Source: Neofusicoccum parvum (Eukaryota > Ascomycota > Dothideomycetes > Botryosphaeriales > Botryosphaeriaceae). From it: a DNA stretch of 64,000 bases. Shown piece after piece: positions 24,380 to 34,758 of the stretch (the stretch's first letter is position 1; each line of letters starts with the position of its first letter). The notes below the pieces were generated by a model, which worked only from the letters and a program-made list of their open reading frames with translations, had not been told where the DNA came from and did not search any database. Location of the stretch: contig CP087209.1 in the NCBI GenBank assembly GCA_020912385.1, positions 1 through 64,000 of the forward strand, written 5' to 3'. The position numbers and the translations under genes were made by a program.

Positions 24380-24411
24380 CTCGGAGGTAGCCTCGGAGGT
24401 GGTCTCGGAGG
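24380..24411. promoter_or_regulatory. Three CTCGGAGG direct repeats, 12-bp period
   Basis: CTCGGAGG at 24380, 24392 and 24404, about 85 bp before the alpha/beta hydrolase start. The CGGAG core recurs in TCGGAGACCGAG (30429-30440) and, on the other strand, CTCGGTCTCCG (26074-26084), both upstream of cluster genes. Function unknown. Confidence 0.35.
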
Positions 24412-24494
24412 GCGCTGGGATATAAGATGTAGAGAGGAAGCCTTCCAATTAACCCAGATTGAGAACACATGCCACAAGCGAGAAGAACAAGAGG

Positions 24495-25628
24495 ATGGCT
24501 TCCACCAAGGCCTCGCACCGTCCTCGATTCGATCCAGACTATGAGAAGATCATGGCAGTAATACCTCCCTTTCTCGAAGTCCCCACGAAAGACGCAATTC
24601 CCAAGATGCGACAGCTGGTGGAAGCTCGCCAGGCGCCCGTCCTGGCCAAACTCACGTCGGACACGAGCCTGCATTACCAGGAGCGCACGATTACCGGCCC
24701 GCGCGGCGAGATAACCCTTTCCATCCTTTCACCTGCCACCACCACCAGGGCGGCCGGGGCCCAGCGGACCGATCTGCCGTGTGTACTATTTCTCCGTGAG
24801 CCAGCCCATGCATTGCGCCGCAGTAGTACTGCTTCTTGCCATTTTCACTGCTAACTCACGCTCCTAACGGCAGATGGCGGCGGTATGATCTCGGGCTCGC
24901 GCCTCGCCGGCCTCGATATGTTCGCGCCATGGGTCGCAGCCGCGAACTCCGACGAATGCGCCCCCGTGGTCGTTAGCGTCGAGTACCGGCTGGCGCCCGA
25001 ACACCCGCACCCGACGCCCGTCGACGATTGCTACGCGGCCCTGCGCTGGGTGACGTCGACGGCAGGCGGCGCCGGCGAGATCGGCATCGACCCGTCGCGA
25101 GTGGTGCTGGCGGGGGCGTCGGCGGGCGGCGGGCTCGCGACGGCGGCCGCCCTCATGGCGCGGGACCAACAAGCCGCACCCGGTCCACGTCCGCGCGGCC
25201 TGCTGCTGGTGTACCCGATGCTGGACGACCGCAGCAGCAGGATCACAGCGACGGCGTCCGCCCGGCAGTTCGCGACGGGCGGGGTGTGGAGCGGCGCGAG
25301 CAACGAGCTGGGCTGGGCGAGCTTGCTGGGCGACGAACACGCCGAAAACGTCTCAATCTACGCGGCTCCGGGGCGAGCGACCGCCGCCGACCTTGCAGGT
25401 CTACCGCCCGTGTACATGGACGTCGGGTCCGCGGACGTTTTTAGGGACGAGGACGTCGCGTTCGCGGCGCGCCTGTGGGAGAGCGGCGCGCGCGCGGAGC
25501 TGCACGTGTGGCCGGGCGCGCCGCACGCCTTTGACGGGCTGGTGCCAGGCGCAACGGCGTCCAGAGCGGCATTTGCGGCGCGTTGGGCTTGGTTCAGCCG
25601 CCTGGTTGCGGAGGAGGCGCGGGACTGA
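24495..25628 (+). CDS. Alpha/beta hydrolase, hormone-sensitive-lipase family
   Basis: Probable carboxylesterase or deacylase acting on a cluster intermediate. Two exons, 24495-24795 and 24874-25628, give 351 residues; splicing creates the oxyanion-hole motif HGGG at 101-104. The nucleophile elbow GASAGG puts Ser at 183; SADVFRDE near 287-294 and GAPHAFD (His318) supply the likely Asp and His. No signal peptide is apparent. GC-rich, like the rest of the cluster. The substrate cannot be read from the sequence; removing an acyl group or opening a lactone are both plausible. It lies between HMG-CoA synthase and a P450 on the same strand. Confidence 0.88.
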
Positions 25629-26245
25629 TGTGCAGCTGCAGCCTGGCCGTTCATCATCATGCTCCACAACGCCCCTCCTCGGGCCGAGCCGGGCATTTCC
25701 GAATCAGGCCTGCCATGTCTTGGTTCCCGCTCTCCATCTCTTTCAAATTCGACATCTTTCCATTGCACATTCGTATATGTACTGGGGACTTAGTGACGCA
25801 TTATTAGCGCCTACTCTGTAAATCGATTTTCGTTCTACCGCCAAAGTGATTATTCACTAGCAGAGAGTCCTTTTCCGTTGAAGCAGAAATTCTCTCCCAG
25901 CCATTGCTGATCCCAGCGCTTTGCCCAGCGTCGTTTTACGAGTCGCAGCAGCGGATTGTGTAGCTAAAGATCTGACCTGCAGCATGTTCCACAGCTCCGA
26001 GAAGCAGGCGCGCGGGCGCTGACGGCCCTGACGCAGTCAGCCGTATTTACGTGCATGCTGACGGTCGCCAAATCTCGGTCTCCGCCGAAATGGGAAGGCC
26101 GAAAGCAGCCCCGGATCATGATAACACATGTCACAGCCTGCTACCCATCTGACCCCAGCTCTGACCCCAGCCTCTTCTCCGCATTGCCTTTTGCAACGCG
26201 CCCATTTCACCACGTTTTCCTGGTGTCGAATAGCTGCCCTAAGTG
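25629..26245. other. Intergenic region upstream of the first P450
   Basis: No gene seen. CTCGGTCTCCG at 26074-26084 is the reverse complement of the first eleven bases of a motif in the cyclase/phosphatase promoter (CGGAGACCGAG, 30430-30440). It sits about 160 bp before the P450 start. Confidence 0.6.
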
Positions 26246-28258
26246 ATGGAGCTGAAAATTCCTGCGGGGTCGCTATACGCTATCTGCCTTTTCGCTGCGA
26301 TTTTCGTCTTCACGGTAGCAGCGTCAAGGCTGATGAAGCCAAGAGTGCCTCCGAATGTCCCAATCCTCCAGTTCTCCACTTCGCATGCCAAAGATGTCCA
26401 AAGGTATCTCAAAAACGGCGCGGACGTGATGAAGGAGGGATACAACAGGGTAAGCGCCGTGCTCCAGCTCCATCCGCCAGAGCCTTACTGATTGATTCTC
26501 TTCAGTTCTCCAAAAAGGGCCAAAACTACCTCATGCGCGCGCCCGAGGGGCTTGTCTTCGTGGCCGCACCACGCTTCATCGAGGAAATCAGGTCCGCGTC
26601 CGACGACGCGCTCTCTGCCATGGCTATCAACAACTCAACACTGCAGGTCAAATACACGCTGCACCCGGCCCTTCTTGAGGATTGGTACGAGTTTGATGTT
26701 GTCCGGAAGCAGCTCACACAGACCCTGGGTAAGCGGAGAGCGGTGAGCCCACCCATGAATCGAGAGGCAGTCCTGACGATAGTATGATCCAGGAGCCAGC
26801 CTACCCGAGATCGTGGACGAGTGTCGGATGGCCTTCTCGAAGGAGCTAGGCAGCCCTGCAGGTACGTTTGCGCGTCGCTCGCTGAAATGCAAGCAAGCAA
26901 CCCGAGCTGACGGAAAATTGCAAAAGACTTCGCCCCCAGCTTGATGTGGCCGATCGCGTGCCATATCGTGACCCGCACGACAAACCGGCTGCTGTTTGGC
27001 TCACGACTCGCCGCAGACGAAGACTTCCTACGCCTGTCCGTCGACTACACGTACACCGTCTTCGGTGGCGCCCATGTCATCCGCGCGTGGCCCGCATTCT
27101 TGCGGCCGCTGGTACTGCGGTTGCGCACCGGCGTCGTCGAGCAGTCCGCCATCGCGAAGAAATTCCTGGCACCCGAGCTGCGCGCGCGCATCCAGCGCAT
27201 GCGCGACGCAGCGGCAGCGGGTCGGACGGCTGAGTTTGAGAAGGAGAAGCCGAATGATGCGAGTAAGTGGAGATGATGCTTTCCTTCGATATCGAACCTT
27301 TATCGATGATGCAGCCTTCTGACTGCCGTGGCTCAGTACAATGGGTCCTCGATATTACCCCTGCCAACAAACTGGACGATGTCGACATCCTCGTGTACCG
27401 CATGCTACACCTCAGCATTTCTGCCATCCACACCAGCAGCAGCTCCTTCGCCGACGCCATCTACGACCTGGCCCTTCATCCCGATATTCATGACGAGCTG
27501 TGCGAAGAGATCAAAACCGTGCTTACAGAAGAGGGCGGCTGGAATAAACAAGCGCTCACCAGGATGATCAAGATGGACAGTTTCATGAAAGAGAGCGCGC
27601 GCTGGCACCCGTTCCTAGCAGGTACGTTTGCAGCCCTCATCCTAGGCACAAACGGTTGTTTGAAAGGGATGCAGAAGAGCGGGAGGGGAAGACTTGGCCC
27701 GACGACAGCATCACTTACACTGCCACGTAGGTTCGATCGAACGCCTTGCCATGCGCGACTTCCCCCTCAGCGATGGTACCGTCATCACTAAGGGCACCAA
27801 GGTCACTGTCCCGCATTACGCCATGTACTTCGACGAGGCGGTGTACGGCCCTACCGCCGCCGACTTCGACGCCTTCCGCTTCTCCAAGCGGCGCACGCAG
27901 CCGGGCCAGGAAACGAAACACTCATTTGTGCAGTGCACGCCCGATTTCACGCATTTCGGGTACGTTATCTTCCTATGCATTAGCGAGCACACGCACGAAG
28001 CAAGCAATGATGTACTAAACTCCTTCTACCAGATACGGAAAACACGCCTGCCCCGGCCGCTTCTTCGCCGCCAACGAGATCAAGGTCCTCCTGGTGTACG
28101 CACTAGCTGTGTACGACATTCGGTACGCGAAGGCTAAGCCGCAGCCGACCCCGTTCTGGATAGGCGGTTTCAGGACGCTGGACCAGTCGGTCAGCATCGA
28201 GTGGAAGCGGCGGGAGACGCCGCTGGTCTCTCTGGAGCAGCTCGAGTGCAGGGTGTGA
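26246..28258 (+). CDS. Cytochrome P450, ent-kaurene-oxidase-like (CYP503 type)
   Basis: Membrane-anchored monooxygenase. Seven exons: 26246-26449, 26506-26728, 26793-26861, 26927-27262, 27337-27621, 27731-27959 and 28033-28258; all splice in frame to 523 residues. A hydrophobic anchor lies at about residues 8-27; the ExxR region is near ESARWHP; the heme loop [13 protein letters not shown] has Cys455. The pattern HSFVQ...[11 protein letters not shown] and the [11 protein letters not shown] segment resemble gibberellin-pathway ent-kaurene oxidases, which oxidise a methyl of a diterpene. Stepwise oxidation of a labdane methyl would fit here (inference). The family call rests on motif memory. 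The stop is 65 bp from a solo LTR, so the 3' UTR is probably disrupted. Confidence 0.9.
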
Positions 28259-28322
28259 AGAAGCTCCTGGAGCCCGAGGAAGAAACTCGCTACGAAATGG
28301 TGGCGGACAGACGTGCCCTTGA

Positions 28323-29046
28323 TGTAACGGGCGTGCCTCTTCCTCTAAGGATCAAACACCAAAGAGGGTCGGTAGACCGTGTGGGGGTTTACCTTGAGTG
28401 GGTACAAGGGGAGGAAGTGAGAACATGTCAACCACATTGGCCTATAATCACGTGTCTTGTATTATATATCTTCTGATCACTACACCACCATCACTCCACC
28501 CCCGCTCTTTTTTGCGGCAATTCTTCGTCCCTCGCACAGCCCCATTTGCTTACGCGTCCTCTTTACCATCAGATATTTATATAGCACTTGACAGCAGTAA
28601 TCCAAGAGGACAGCGGTGTCTTACTTTCTCGCGCCGTTCGACAGAACAATAACGTGACACACGTGACTGAACGCTGTGCGCGAAGGCAGTGTTACCAATA
28701 GAGTCCAAATTCTATTGTTGAGGTTTGATTACGAAGTTGACCACGGAGGGTCAAGATACTGGCTAAGGAGTGAAGCTATATACTGTAGGGAAGCTATGAC
28801 AATCTGATTCTGATCTGTTTGATCTGTGATTCTTTGCTGGTGCTGTGTTGCGGATCATACAGATCAAAGTGGGGTTGATCTCATTGATCTGTCCGAAGCT
28901 GCCTGAGGCTCTCCAGATCTTACAGATCACGGTCTGGGCGTCACGTGTCCTACGTGACTTCGGCGGGTATTCCTGCGCCGCATAGGCGCTCCCCACTTTC
29001 TTCCTTATCCTGTTGTTTTCTCGTTTCTGAAGGCTGTGCCGTAACA
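28323..29046 (-). mobile_element. Solo LTR, family A, 724 bp with a nested insertion
   Basis: Reads TGTAACGGGCGTGCC to GCCGTAACA on the plus strand, so the LTR runs on the minus strand. It is flanked by a perfect 5-bp duplication CTTGA (28318-28322 and 29047-29051). The terminal sequence through GGATCAAACACCAAAGAGGG matches the LTRs at 42193-42645 and 18671-18744. A smaller element sits inside at 28426-28643. There is no internal retrotransposon sequence, so it arose by LTR-LTR recombination. Confidence 0.92.
28426..28643 (-). mobile_element. Nested solo LTR or LTR-like element, family B, 218 bp
   Basis: Reads TGTCAACCACATTGGCC to CGCCGTTCGACA on the plus strand, the reverse complement of the 21088-21303 element. 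It is flanked by a perfect 5-bp duplication GAACA (28421-28425 and 28644-28648). The LTR at 42193-42645 lacks it and has a single site there, so this insertion came after the family A LTR. Confidence 0.9.
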
Positions 29047-29376
29047 CTTGAGATTTATTGCCGCGAATAAAAGCAAGCAGAAAGGCGAACATCCTATAGA
29101 CTGACAATGATACTATGGATTCGTTCGCCTTAAAAACTGAATATACCTTTTATGTTATTGAGTGATCCCAAGATCAGACCCATTTTTTCAAATCCCCTTC
29201 TATAATAAAACGTGCTTTAACAGCTACCAACAATAACCTGGTATAGAAGACGTCGAACGGAACAAGTGCTTCAAAACGAGCGTCCGTTTCCAGTTCAGAC
29301 AGTACAAATCTGGCATCGGGCATTATACACTTCAAGCAGAGGCGCATAGAAAGGGAGCACGTAACGGATATTGACA

Positions 29377-30290
29377 TCATTCCAATAGAACCGACGGCGG
29401 TTCTTCAGAGGTAAGATTCTGCTCTATAACTACGATATCCTCCTCAGTCAGGCCGCAGCTCGCCTTGACATACTCTCTAGCTCCACCATAGCGCTCACGA
29501 AGAAACTGAAGCGTGTCTATCATACAATCGTACCTAATCGCCACACGTCAGCACAATCCCGTCACAAGCAGACGACATGAAGGAAAGGAGGGTGTGAAAA
29601 AAGTCTCACCTGGCGCCAGCGACCCTCTCCGCCTTGGTGCGATCACCGCCGATCTCCGGTTTGGCGAGCAAGTAATCAATAATGAACTGCCTGCGCCCCG
29701 CGAGGCCCAGCTCGGTCAGCTCGTACTCCCTCGCAACGACGCGATCGGAGCAGCCGGCCAGCTTCAGCAGCACGGCGACGACGACGCCGGTGCGGTCCTT
29801 GCCCGCGCTGCAGTGGCACAGCAGCGCGGTGCCGGGCCGGTGGTCGCGCACGTGCAGGAGCATCTCGCGCAGCGCGGTGCCCGCGTGCTCCAGGATGCGC
29901 GCGTACGCGCGCACGTAGCCCGCCGTCGTCGCCGACGTCGCGTAGTCGCCGTGTCGCGACGCGATCGCCTCCGGGCTCCAGTCCTCGTACGGGAATATCG
30001 GCGTGGCACGCAGCCGGGCGCCTGCAGCTGCTAACGCGTCGATGGCGGGAGGTTGCCGTGAGAGTTCGGGCTGCGAGCGCAGGTCGAAGACGGTGGCGAT
30101 GTCGAGGGAGCGCAGAGTCGCGCTGCCGGCTGGTGTGAGGCGGTAGGGGTCCGCACTGCGGAAGATGAGGCTGTGGCGCGTGGACCGCTTCGGGGCGGAG
30201 GGCGGGTGCTCGAGCGGGAGGCCGCCGATGGAGCGGAAGTTGCTGACACCGTCGACGGCGACGAAGGGAGGAGATGGCGGTGACGACATG
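29377..30290 (-). CDS. Tyrosine-phosphatase-family protein, candidate terpenyl diphosphate phosphatase
   Basis: Two exons, 30290-29611 and 29533-29377, give 278 residues. The phosphatase loop HCSAGKDRTG has Cys160 and Arg166 (CX5R). NFRSIGGLP near the N terminus and IFRSADPYRLT mark the Tyr/Ser phosphatase family typified by fungal and bacterial Tyr_phosphatase_3 proteins. The last exon, reached through a 76-bp intron, restores the conserved tail LQFLRERYGG...SCGLTEEDI. It is divergent from the diterpene cyclase across only 215 bp, so the two are probably co-regulated. Because that cyclase lacks a class I site, a phosphatase that removes the diphosphate from a cyclised product would make sense. 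That role is inference; an ordinary regulatory phosphatase is the alternative. Confidence 0.88.
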
Positions 30291-30428
30291 GCTTGAGGTA
30301 TCAGCAACGGAAGGGGGCGCAAGCACGCCGTTAAAGTACTGGCTCCGAGGCGTCGCAGCGAGGCGTCGGACACAAGCTGCTTTGGGACAGGCCGAGCCGG
30401 CGCGGGCTGACGGGCCATCTTGAGTCTT

Positions 30429-30440
30429 TCGGAGACCGAG
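30429..30440. promoter_or_regulatory. Candidate site TCGGAGACCGAG in cyclase/phosphatase promoter
   Basis: Contains the inverted repeat TCGG-AGA-CCGA and fits the AflR consensus TCGSWNNSCGR. It lies midway in the 215-bp divergent promoter. CCGGACC at 30486-30492 is also present. The cluster encodes an AflR-type regulator. Confidence 0.45.
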
Positions 30441-30505
30441 CCGGCTACAAAGGCACGGGTCGGGACGGGGACGGTCGGCCGGTAGCCGGACCATCGCCCG
30501 CAAAC

Positions 30506-33500
30506 ATGTCGCTGCAGTCCAGAGTCCGCGACCTCATCCGCCTCATTCCAATCGAGAATGGCGACGTTGGCTTCATGTCCTGCGCCGTCTACGACACGGC
30601 GTGGGTGTCGCTGGTGGCCAAGCCGACGGCAGACGGGAGCAGGCAATGGCTGTTCCCCGAGTGCTTCCGGTACGTCGTCGGCACGCAGCAGCCCGACGGC
30701 GGGTGGCCTGCGTACGCCGCCGGCATCGACGGGATCCTCAACACTGCCGCGTCGCTGCTGGCGCTGAGGGCGCACCAGGCCGAGCCCCGTCAGATAACCA
30801 ACTACTCGGCCGAAGAGCTGGCGCGCCGGATCACTGCCGGCACCGAGTCGCTACGCGCGCAGCTGCAGGCCTGGGACGTGACCGGCTGCGACCACGTCGG
30901 CTTCGAGATCCTGGTGCCGACCTTGCTGCAGCTGCTGAAGGACCAGGGAATCACCTTTGACTTCACCGGCCGCGCGACGCTGATGGCGCTGAACGAGAAG
31001 AAGCTCGCCCGGTTTCGTCCCGAGTTCCTGTACGCCCCGGTCAAGACGACGGCGCTACATTCACTCGAGGCGTTCGTGGGCCGCATCGACTTCGACCGCG
31101 TGCAGCACCACAAGACATTCGGCTCGTACATGGCCTCGCCATCATCGACCGCAGCCGTATTGATCCACGCCTCCAACTGGGACGAGGAGTCGGAGGAGTA
31201 TCTGCGCTGGACGCTGGCCTCCGGCGCCGGCCAGGGTGGCGGAGGCATGCCCAGCGCCTTTCCCTCGACCTATTTTGAAATCACCTGGGTAAGTACGCCC
31301 CGTGCCGACGAGAACGGTCACAATCCTTTACTGACCTGCATGAAGACCCTCAGCACTCTGCTCGAAGCGGGCTTCACGGCCGAAGACCTCGGCGGCGAGC
31401 GTGCGGAGACATTTGCGAGATTCTTGCGGGAGGCGCTGGACAGGCAAAATGGCCGCCTGGGGTTTGGTGAGTGGCAAGCGTGCAAGCATGCGTGTACTGC
31501 GGAGCTGATACAAATAAGCCCCTTCGGTTGGTGTCGACGCCGATGATACGGCCAAAGGGCTACTCACGCTGAGCCTGCTCGGCCACCCGGGCCCGCACCA
31601 GGGCATGCTGGACGAGTTCGAGGGCCCCACGCACTTCCGCACGTACTCGGGCGAGCGCAACCCCAGCTTTACCGCCAACTGCAACGTGCTGGACGCCATG
31701 CTGTCGCAGCCCAATGCCACCGCGCTCGAGCTGCAGATCACCAAGACAGCCAGCTTCCTCAGTGACATCTGGTGGGACAGCAGCAATGGCGCAATCGAAG
31801 ATAAGTGGGTGAGTGATACTGCCTTCTTCTGCGGCACCAGGAACCCTAGCTGACGTTTCCAGAATCTGTCGCCTTATTACCCATCGCTGCTCATGGCCGG
31901 CGCCTTCTCGAGGCTGGCCGAGACGTGGCAGCGCGGCGCGCTGCCCGGGGTCCCGGCCTCGGTCGTCGTCCACGCCGTGCTGCCGGCGCTGCACCAGGTG
32001 CTGGTCCACACCCTCTCAACTCAGAACGCCGACGGCTCGTGGGGGTCTGCCGCCATGCACCAGCCCACACGCGAGGTGACGGCATACGCGACGCTGACGG
32101 TGTGCAAGGCGGCGTGCCTGCCACTCGGCGGCGCGGTGCGGGCCCGGGTGGACGAGTGTGTCGCTGCGGCGCGCCATTGGCTGGCCGCGCACCCGGCCGG
32201 TCCGGAGCCCGAGCATCTTTGGGTCGAAAAGGTATCGTACGGTTCCGCCGTATTGGCCGAGAGCTACGTGCTCGCCGCCTTCAACGCGCCGCACTCGGCC
32301 CGTCCGGGGCTTGCGCGCGTCGTCGCCGCCTCCTCGCCGCTGGCGGCCGAGCTGGATGTTGCCCGTGTAGCGGCCGAGGTCGATGCCATGCGTTTGCCTG
32401 CCGCTGTGCTTGCCGCATTCGACGGGACCCGCTGGAAGCTGGAGGCGGCTTTCGTGGAGAGCGGCCTGCTCCGGCCCGCGGTACGGCAATGGGTGGAAGA
32501 GGCTGCGCCGGGGCTCCAGGTGGGCGAGGATGTCATCGCCCCCGCGACGTTCCGCGAGACGGCGGCTTGGTATGCCGAAGGAAGGTCGTTGTCGACGAGA
32601 AAGCTGTGCGCGAAGATGGGGACGGTGGTGTTGCAGCAGTGTACCATGAGTCACGCCAGCGGTGCTAACGGCCTCGCTAACGGCCTCGCCAACGGACACA
32701 GCAATGGACACAGCAATGGCGGACACAGCAATGGCCACACTAATGGCACGGCAAATGGACACAGTAATGGCACGGCGAACGGCACATCGAACGGCGCAGC
32801 GAACGGCACATCAACAGAGAACCGGCTCTCCAAAGCAGTAGTCGATGCCGGGCCTGGGCTCACCCTCCTGCCGCAGCATCTCACGTATCTACTGCCCGAT
32901 GGCTCAACAAGCAGCCTCGCAGACACTTTCGTGCACGGAACATCGACGTGCGATGCTGCCCTGGACGCGCAACTCGCGGCGGCAGCGCGCTCGACCGTCG
33001 TCGCATACAGCGAATCCTTCGCTCGGGTCGTAGGACCCAATCCAAGGGCCAAGCTCATTTCAGACAGACCGGGAAGCGGCGCCTACTACGAGTGCGGCGC
33101 GTACGTGCCTTCACACCGCGAGGTGTGGTTCACCAGCAGCTTCGCCAGGTAAGTAAGCCCGTCCACTATGCGCGAGGCATGACGGCTAACAAACACACAC
33201 AGCTACCCGAAACCGGGCTACATCACAGCCTGCAACATCGACACGGGCGCGCTGCGCCACGTCCCGCAAGTGCGCCACGGCGCCGGCGGGTACTACTTCG
33301 ACGGCAAAGTGTACATCGGCGGGCTGTCGCCCGAGGCCGGCGTCACCGCGGTGGACCCGACAACGCTCGAGACGTCCACGGTGCTGAACTCGTACTTCGG
33401 GCTGCCGATGCACCTGGCGGACGACGTGGCGTGGGTCGCACCGCAAGGCCCGTCCGGGCCGCGGTACCTCTTCTTCACCACCTTCTTCACCGCGCTCGAG

Positions 33501-34136
33501 CTCGCCCACGGCCTGCCCGCCCTCGACCGCCCCGTCTCCCTCCCCAACGGCGTCTGGCGCTGGGACCCGCAGGCCCACACTCTCTCGCTCGTCGTCTCCC
33601 GCCTCGACGTCGCCATCCCCAACGGCGTGCGCGCCTCGCCCGACCAGCGCACTCTCTACGTCACCGATAGCCTGAGCACCGAGACCGGCGGCGTCGGCAC
33701 AGGCTGCGGCCAGCATTGGGCCGCGTGCGCTGCCACAAGGAATGAGCAGGAACAGGCCGCGACGTCGTCGACGCCGCACTTCGCGCCAGGCGCGGGTCCG
33801 ACCATCTACGCGTACGACTTGCAGCACGACGCCACATCTTGCGCGCCCGTCAACCGGCGCGTCTTCGCGCACGTGCGTACAGGCTACGCCGACGGCATGC
33901 ACGTCGACGACGCGGGCCGCGTGTGGACGGCCGAGGGCGAGGGAGTCGTCGTGCGCTGCCCGCGCTCCGCAAAGGTTCTGGCCGTCTTCAACGCCGCCGC
34001 TTTCGGCATTCGTCCTGCCGCGGGCGACGCGCAGATTGCGAACTTTGCGCTGGCCGAGAACAAGCTGTTTGTCGGCGCGTATGACCGCTTGTATGTGGTT
34101 GAGTTGGCTGAGAGCTTGGCTGCTGGGCAGACGTGA
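30506..34136 (+). CDS. Class II diterpene cyclase fused to SMP-30/gluconolactonase-like domain
   Basis: Five exons (30506-31288, 31346-31466, 31519-31808, 31863-33148, 33203-34136) give 1137 residues. Residues 1 to about 560 are gamma/beta cyclase domains: VYDTAWV, PDGGWPAY, the class II acid D308-A-D-D311 in VDADDTAKG, and NADGSWG. This should protonate GGPP to a bicyclic, copalyl-type diphosphate. The following WKLEAAFVESGLL segment resembles the start of a class I alpha domain, but no DDxxD/DExxE or NSE motif follows. Instead an Asn-Gly-Ser-His-rich linker (about 660-715) leads into a beta-propeller: GGYYFDGKVYIGGL, IPNGVRASPDQRTLYVTDS (965-983) and YADGMHVDD (1055-1063), the metal-site blocks of lactonases. 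Intron 1 (57 bp) is in frame, so retention would not break the protein. Alternative: two genes, the second starting at Met 32646, with no intergenic space. Confidence 0.87.
32663..32812 (+). repeat. Coding minisatellite for the Asn-Gly-rich interdomain linker
   Basis: Imperfect tandem AACGGCCTCGCC, AATGGACACAGC and AACGGCACATCG units encode repeated Ala/His-x-Asn-Gly blocks between the cyclase and propeller parts. It marks the fusion joint and could have served as a recombination site or simply be an unstructured tether. Confidence 0.85.
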
Positions 34137-34758
34137 AAAAGAGATGGGGGAGAGGGTGGTGGTTGGGCTGTCCGGGAATACGTTGGTGTGTTCTGGACGG
34201 TTTTGATTGTAGGGTGGTAAGATTTTATAGCTCAGACTATTTTAGAAGTGGCCGACGTCGCTTGCGAACGATACACTCGACAACTATTTAATTTGAGTGG
34301 ATTGCGGTAGACTAAACTTTTAAAATTTTGTTTAAGATTTTTTTAAGAACTCATAGTTGCTCGGGGTTCACTACAATGGCTATTAAATATTAGCATTCGA
34401 AAGGCATCAATTGGGGCGCCGCAATGAGTTCTTTGAGCAATAACCCCGTGGACATGCGGATAACAACTGCTTACCGCTCTGCTACATCGTCGGCCGCGCC
34501 TCCGTCGGTTTCAATTCACGCGGACTCATGAACAATTGGCTCTGAGACAGTGAAACTTGAGACGATCACAGTTCTGGATTTCGTATAATTTCGTGCGTTT
34601 GAGTTCAATCATGCGAGAGAAACACCCCGATGGAGAGTTGTTCATTTGCTATAACTCAATCATCCACGGCCTCGTCACGGCGAGAATACAGCATCAGCTC
34701 GGCCGCGTCATCACTCCAATAGCACACGGGAACAACGACTTCGAAGACGGGGCACACA
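34137..34758. other. Convergent intergenic region
   Basis: AT-rich stretch between the ends of the cyclase fusion and the reductase gene. No coding sequence or element recognised. Confidence 0.65.

Noticed and set aside
31289..31345. Treating the 57-bp segment as coding
   Set aside because: It is in frame and open, but has a strong GTAAGT donor and an AG end, and removing it joins FEITW to TLSTLLEAG as expected for the family. Retention remains possible.
32646..34136. Annotating the SMP-30-like part as a separate gene starting at 32646
   Set aside because: The frame is continuous with the cyclase, with no stop or promoter-like gap, so I kept the fusion as the main model while listing the alternative.
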